Shown: piece after piece, positions 5,444 through 5,608 of the stretch
How the letters are laid out: every line of letters starts with the position of its first letter
Position numbering within the stretch: position 1 is the first letter of the stretch
Source of the DNA: Chloroflexia bacterium
Lineage (GTDB): Bacteria > Chloroflexota > Chloroflexia > Thermomicrobiales > JALYUS01
Assembly: GCA_025928215.1 (NCBI GenBank)
Contig: JAICJW010000306.1
Location: forward strand, 1-5,608
DNA: 5,608 bases
Direction: 5' to 3'
The notes under the pieces: model-generated
Told to the model about the DNA's origin: nothing
The model's input: only the letters and a program-made list of their open reading frames with translations
Databases searched by the model: none
Program-made: the position numbers and the translations under genes

Positions 5444-5608
5444 TTATCCATCGCCGGGCGCACCGATGGCTTTTTGCCGCGTGATCGCGGCCGGCGTCGC
5501 ATCGTCATCAGGGAGATGGATGGACTTGAGCGCCCACAGAATCAGCACGCCATAGAGCACCGCGTCCATGCCAAAGATCGTCCGCAGGCTGTGCGTCACA
5601 TCCGTCAC
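5444..5608 (-). CDS. 3' end of a reverse-strand gene, probable membrane protein
   Basis: On the minus strand, bases 5608 to 5447 read as 54 uninterrupted codons followed by a TAA stop at 5446-5444. The 5' part lies beyond the window, so no start is visible and family assignment is not possible. The visible end has a hydrophobic helix (FGMDAVLYGVLILWALKSI) followed by a hydrophilic tail of about 34 residues, as at the cytoplasmic end of a multi-pass transporter or other integral membrane protein. Most codons end in G or C, as in the genes alongside, which supports real coding. It converges on the zinc-ribbon gene, with 128 bases and two hairpins between the stops. Confidence 0.6.
   Translation of the reverse strand: MTDVTHSLRTIFGMDAVLYGVLILWALKSIHLPDDDATPAAITRQKAIGAPGDG

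Noticed and set aside
4930..5484. Plus-strand frame overlapping the zinc-ribbon C-terminus and the terminal hairpins
   Set aside because: Extremely Arg/Ser/Pro-rich, out of frame with the zinc-ribbon gene and running through both hairpins into the antisense of the reverse gene.

Overview
This is a GC-rich bacterial chromosomal segment holding five complete forward genes and the 3' end of one reverse gene. Gene content suggests a high-GC Chloroflexota-type organism (Thermomicrobia/Sphaerobacter-like). The pointers are a Ycf45/SpoIIIAA-like ATPase with an R3H tail, a tmk-darA pair as in Firmicutes, and a two-helix membrane protein with a double zinc ribbon. This assignment is an inference from protein style and gene order; no rRNA or other phylogenetic marker is present.

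Layout. Positions 1-83 hold a promoter region with a LexA-type GAAC-N4-GTTC palindrome just upstream of a TATACT -10 box. It precedes a tandem GNAT-like protein (84-1199). A 101-base gap with a perfect GC-only palindrome leads to a large R3H/AAA ATPase (1301-3166) that uses a TTG start with a good Shine-Dalgarno. The next 164-base gap contains a striking 28-bp perfect inverted repeat, extendable to a 34-bp hairpin and built from a 7-bp tandem motif. It also holds a weak promoter for the following cluster: thymidylate kinase tmk (3331-3969), the PII-like cyclic-di-AMP receptor darA (3984-4322) and a membrane-anchored double-zinc-ribbon protein (4395-5315). A second exact GAAC-N4-GTTC palindrome lies over the tmk start codon. 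The zinc-ribbon gene converges on a reverse-strand gene whose last 54 codons are visible (5444-5608). The 128 bases between them hold two related hairpin repeats that could terminate both transcription units.

How the genes fit together. tmk makes dTDP for DNA synthesis, and darA is expected to sense c-di-AMP. tmk followed by darA is the order known from Bacillus. The membrane zinc-ribbon protein directly after darA is a plausible but unproven partner of the PII-like receptor. The ATPase with the R3H domain is probably a single-stranded nucleic-acid-binding protein of unknown exact role. I saw no CRISPR array, transposase, tRNA or rRNA. The most unusual content is in the gaps: the two LexA-like sites, the heptad hairpin, the paired terminal hairpins and a 19-bp tandem repeat.
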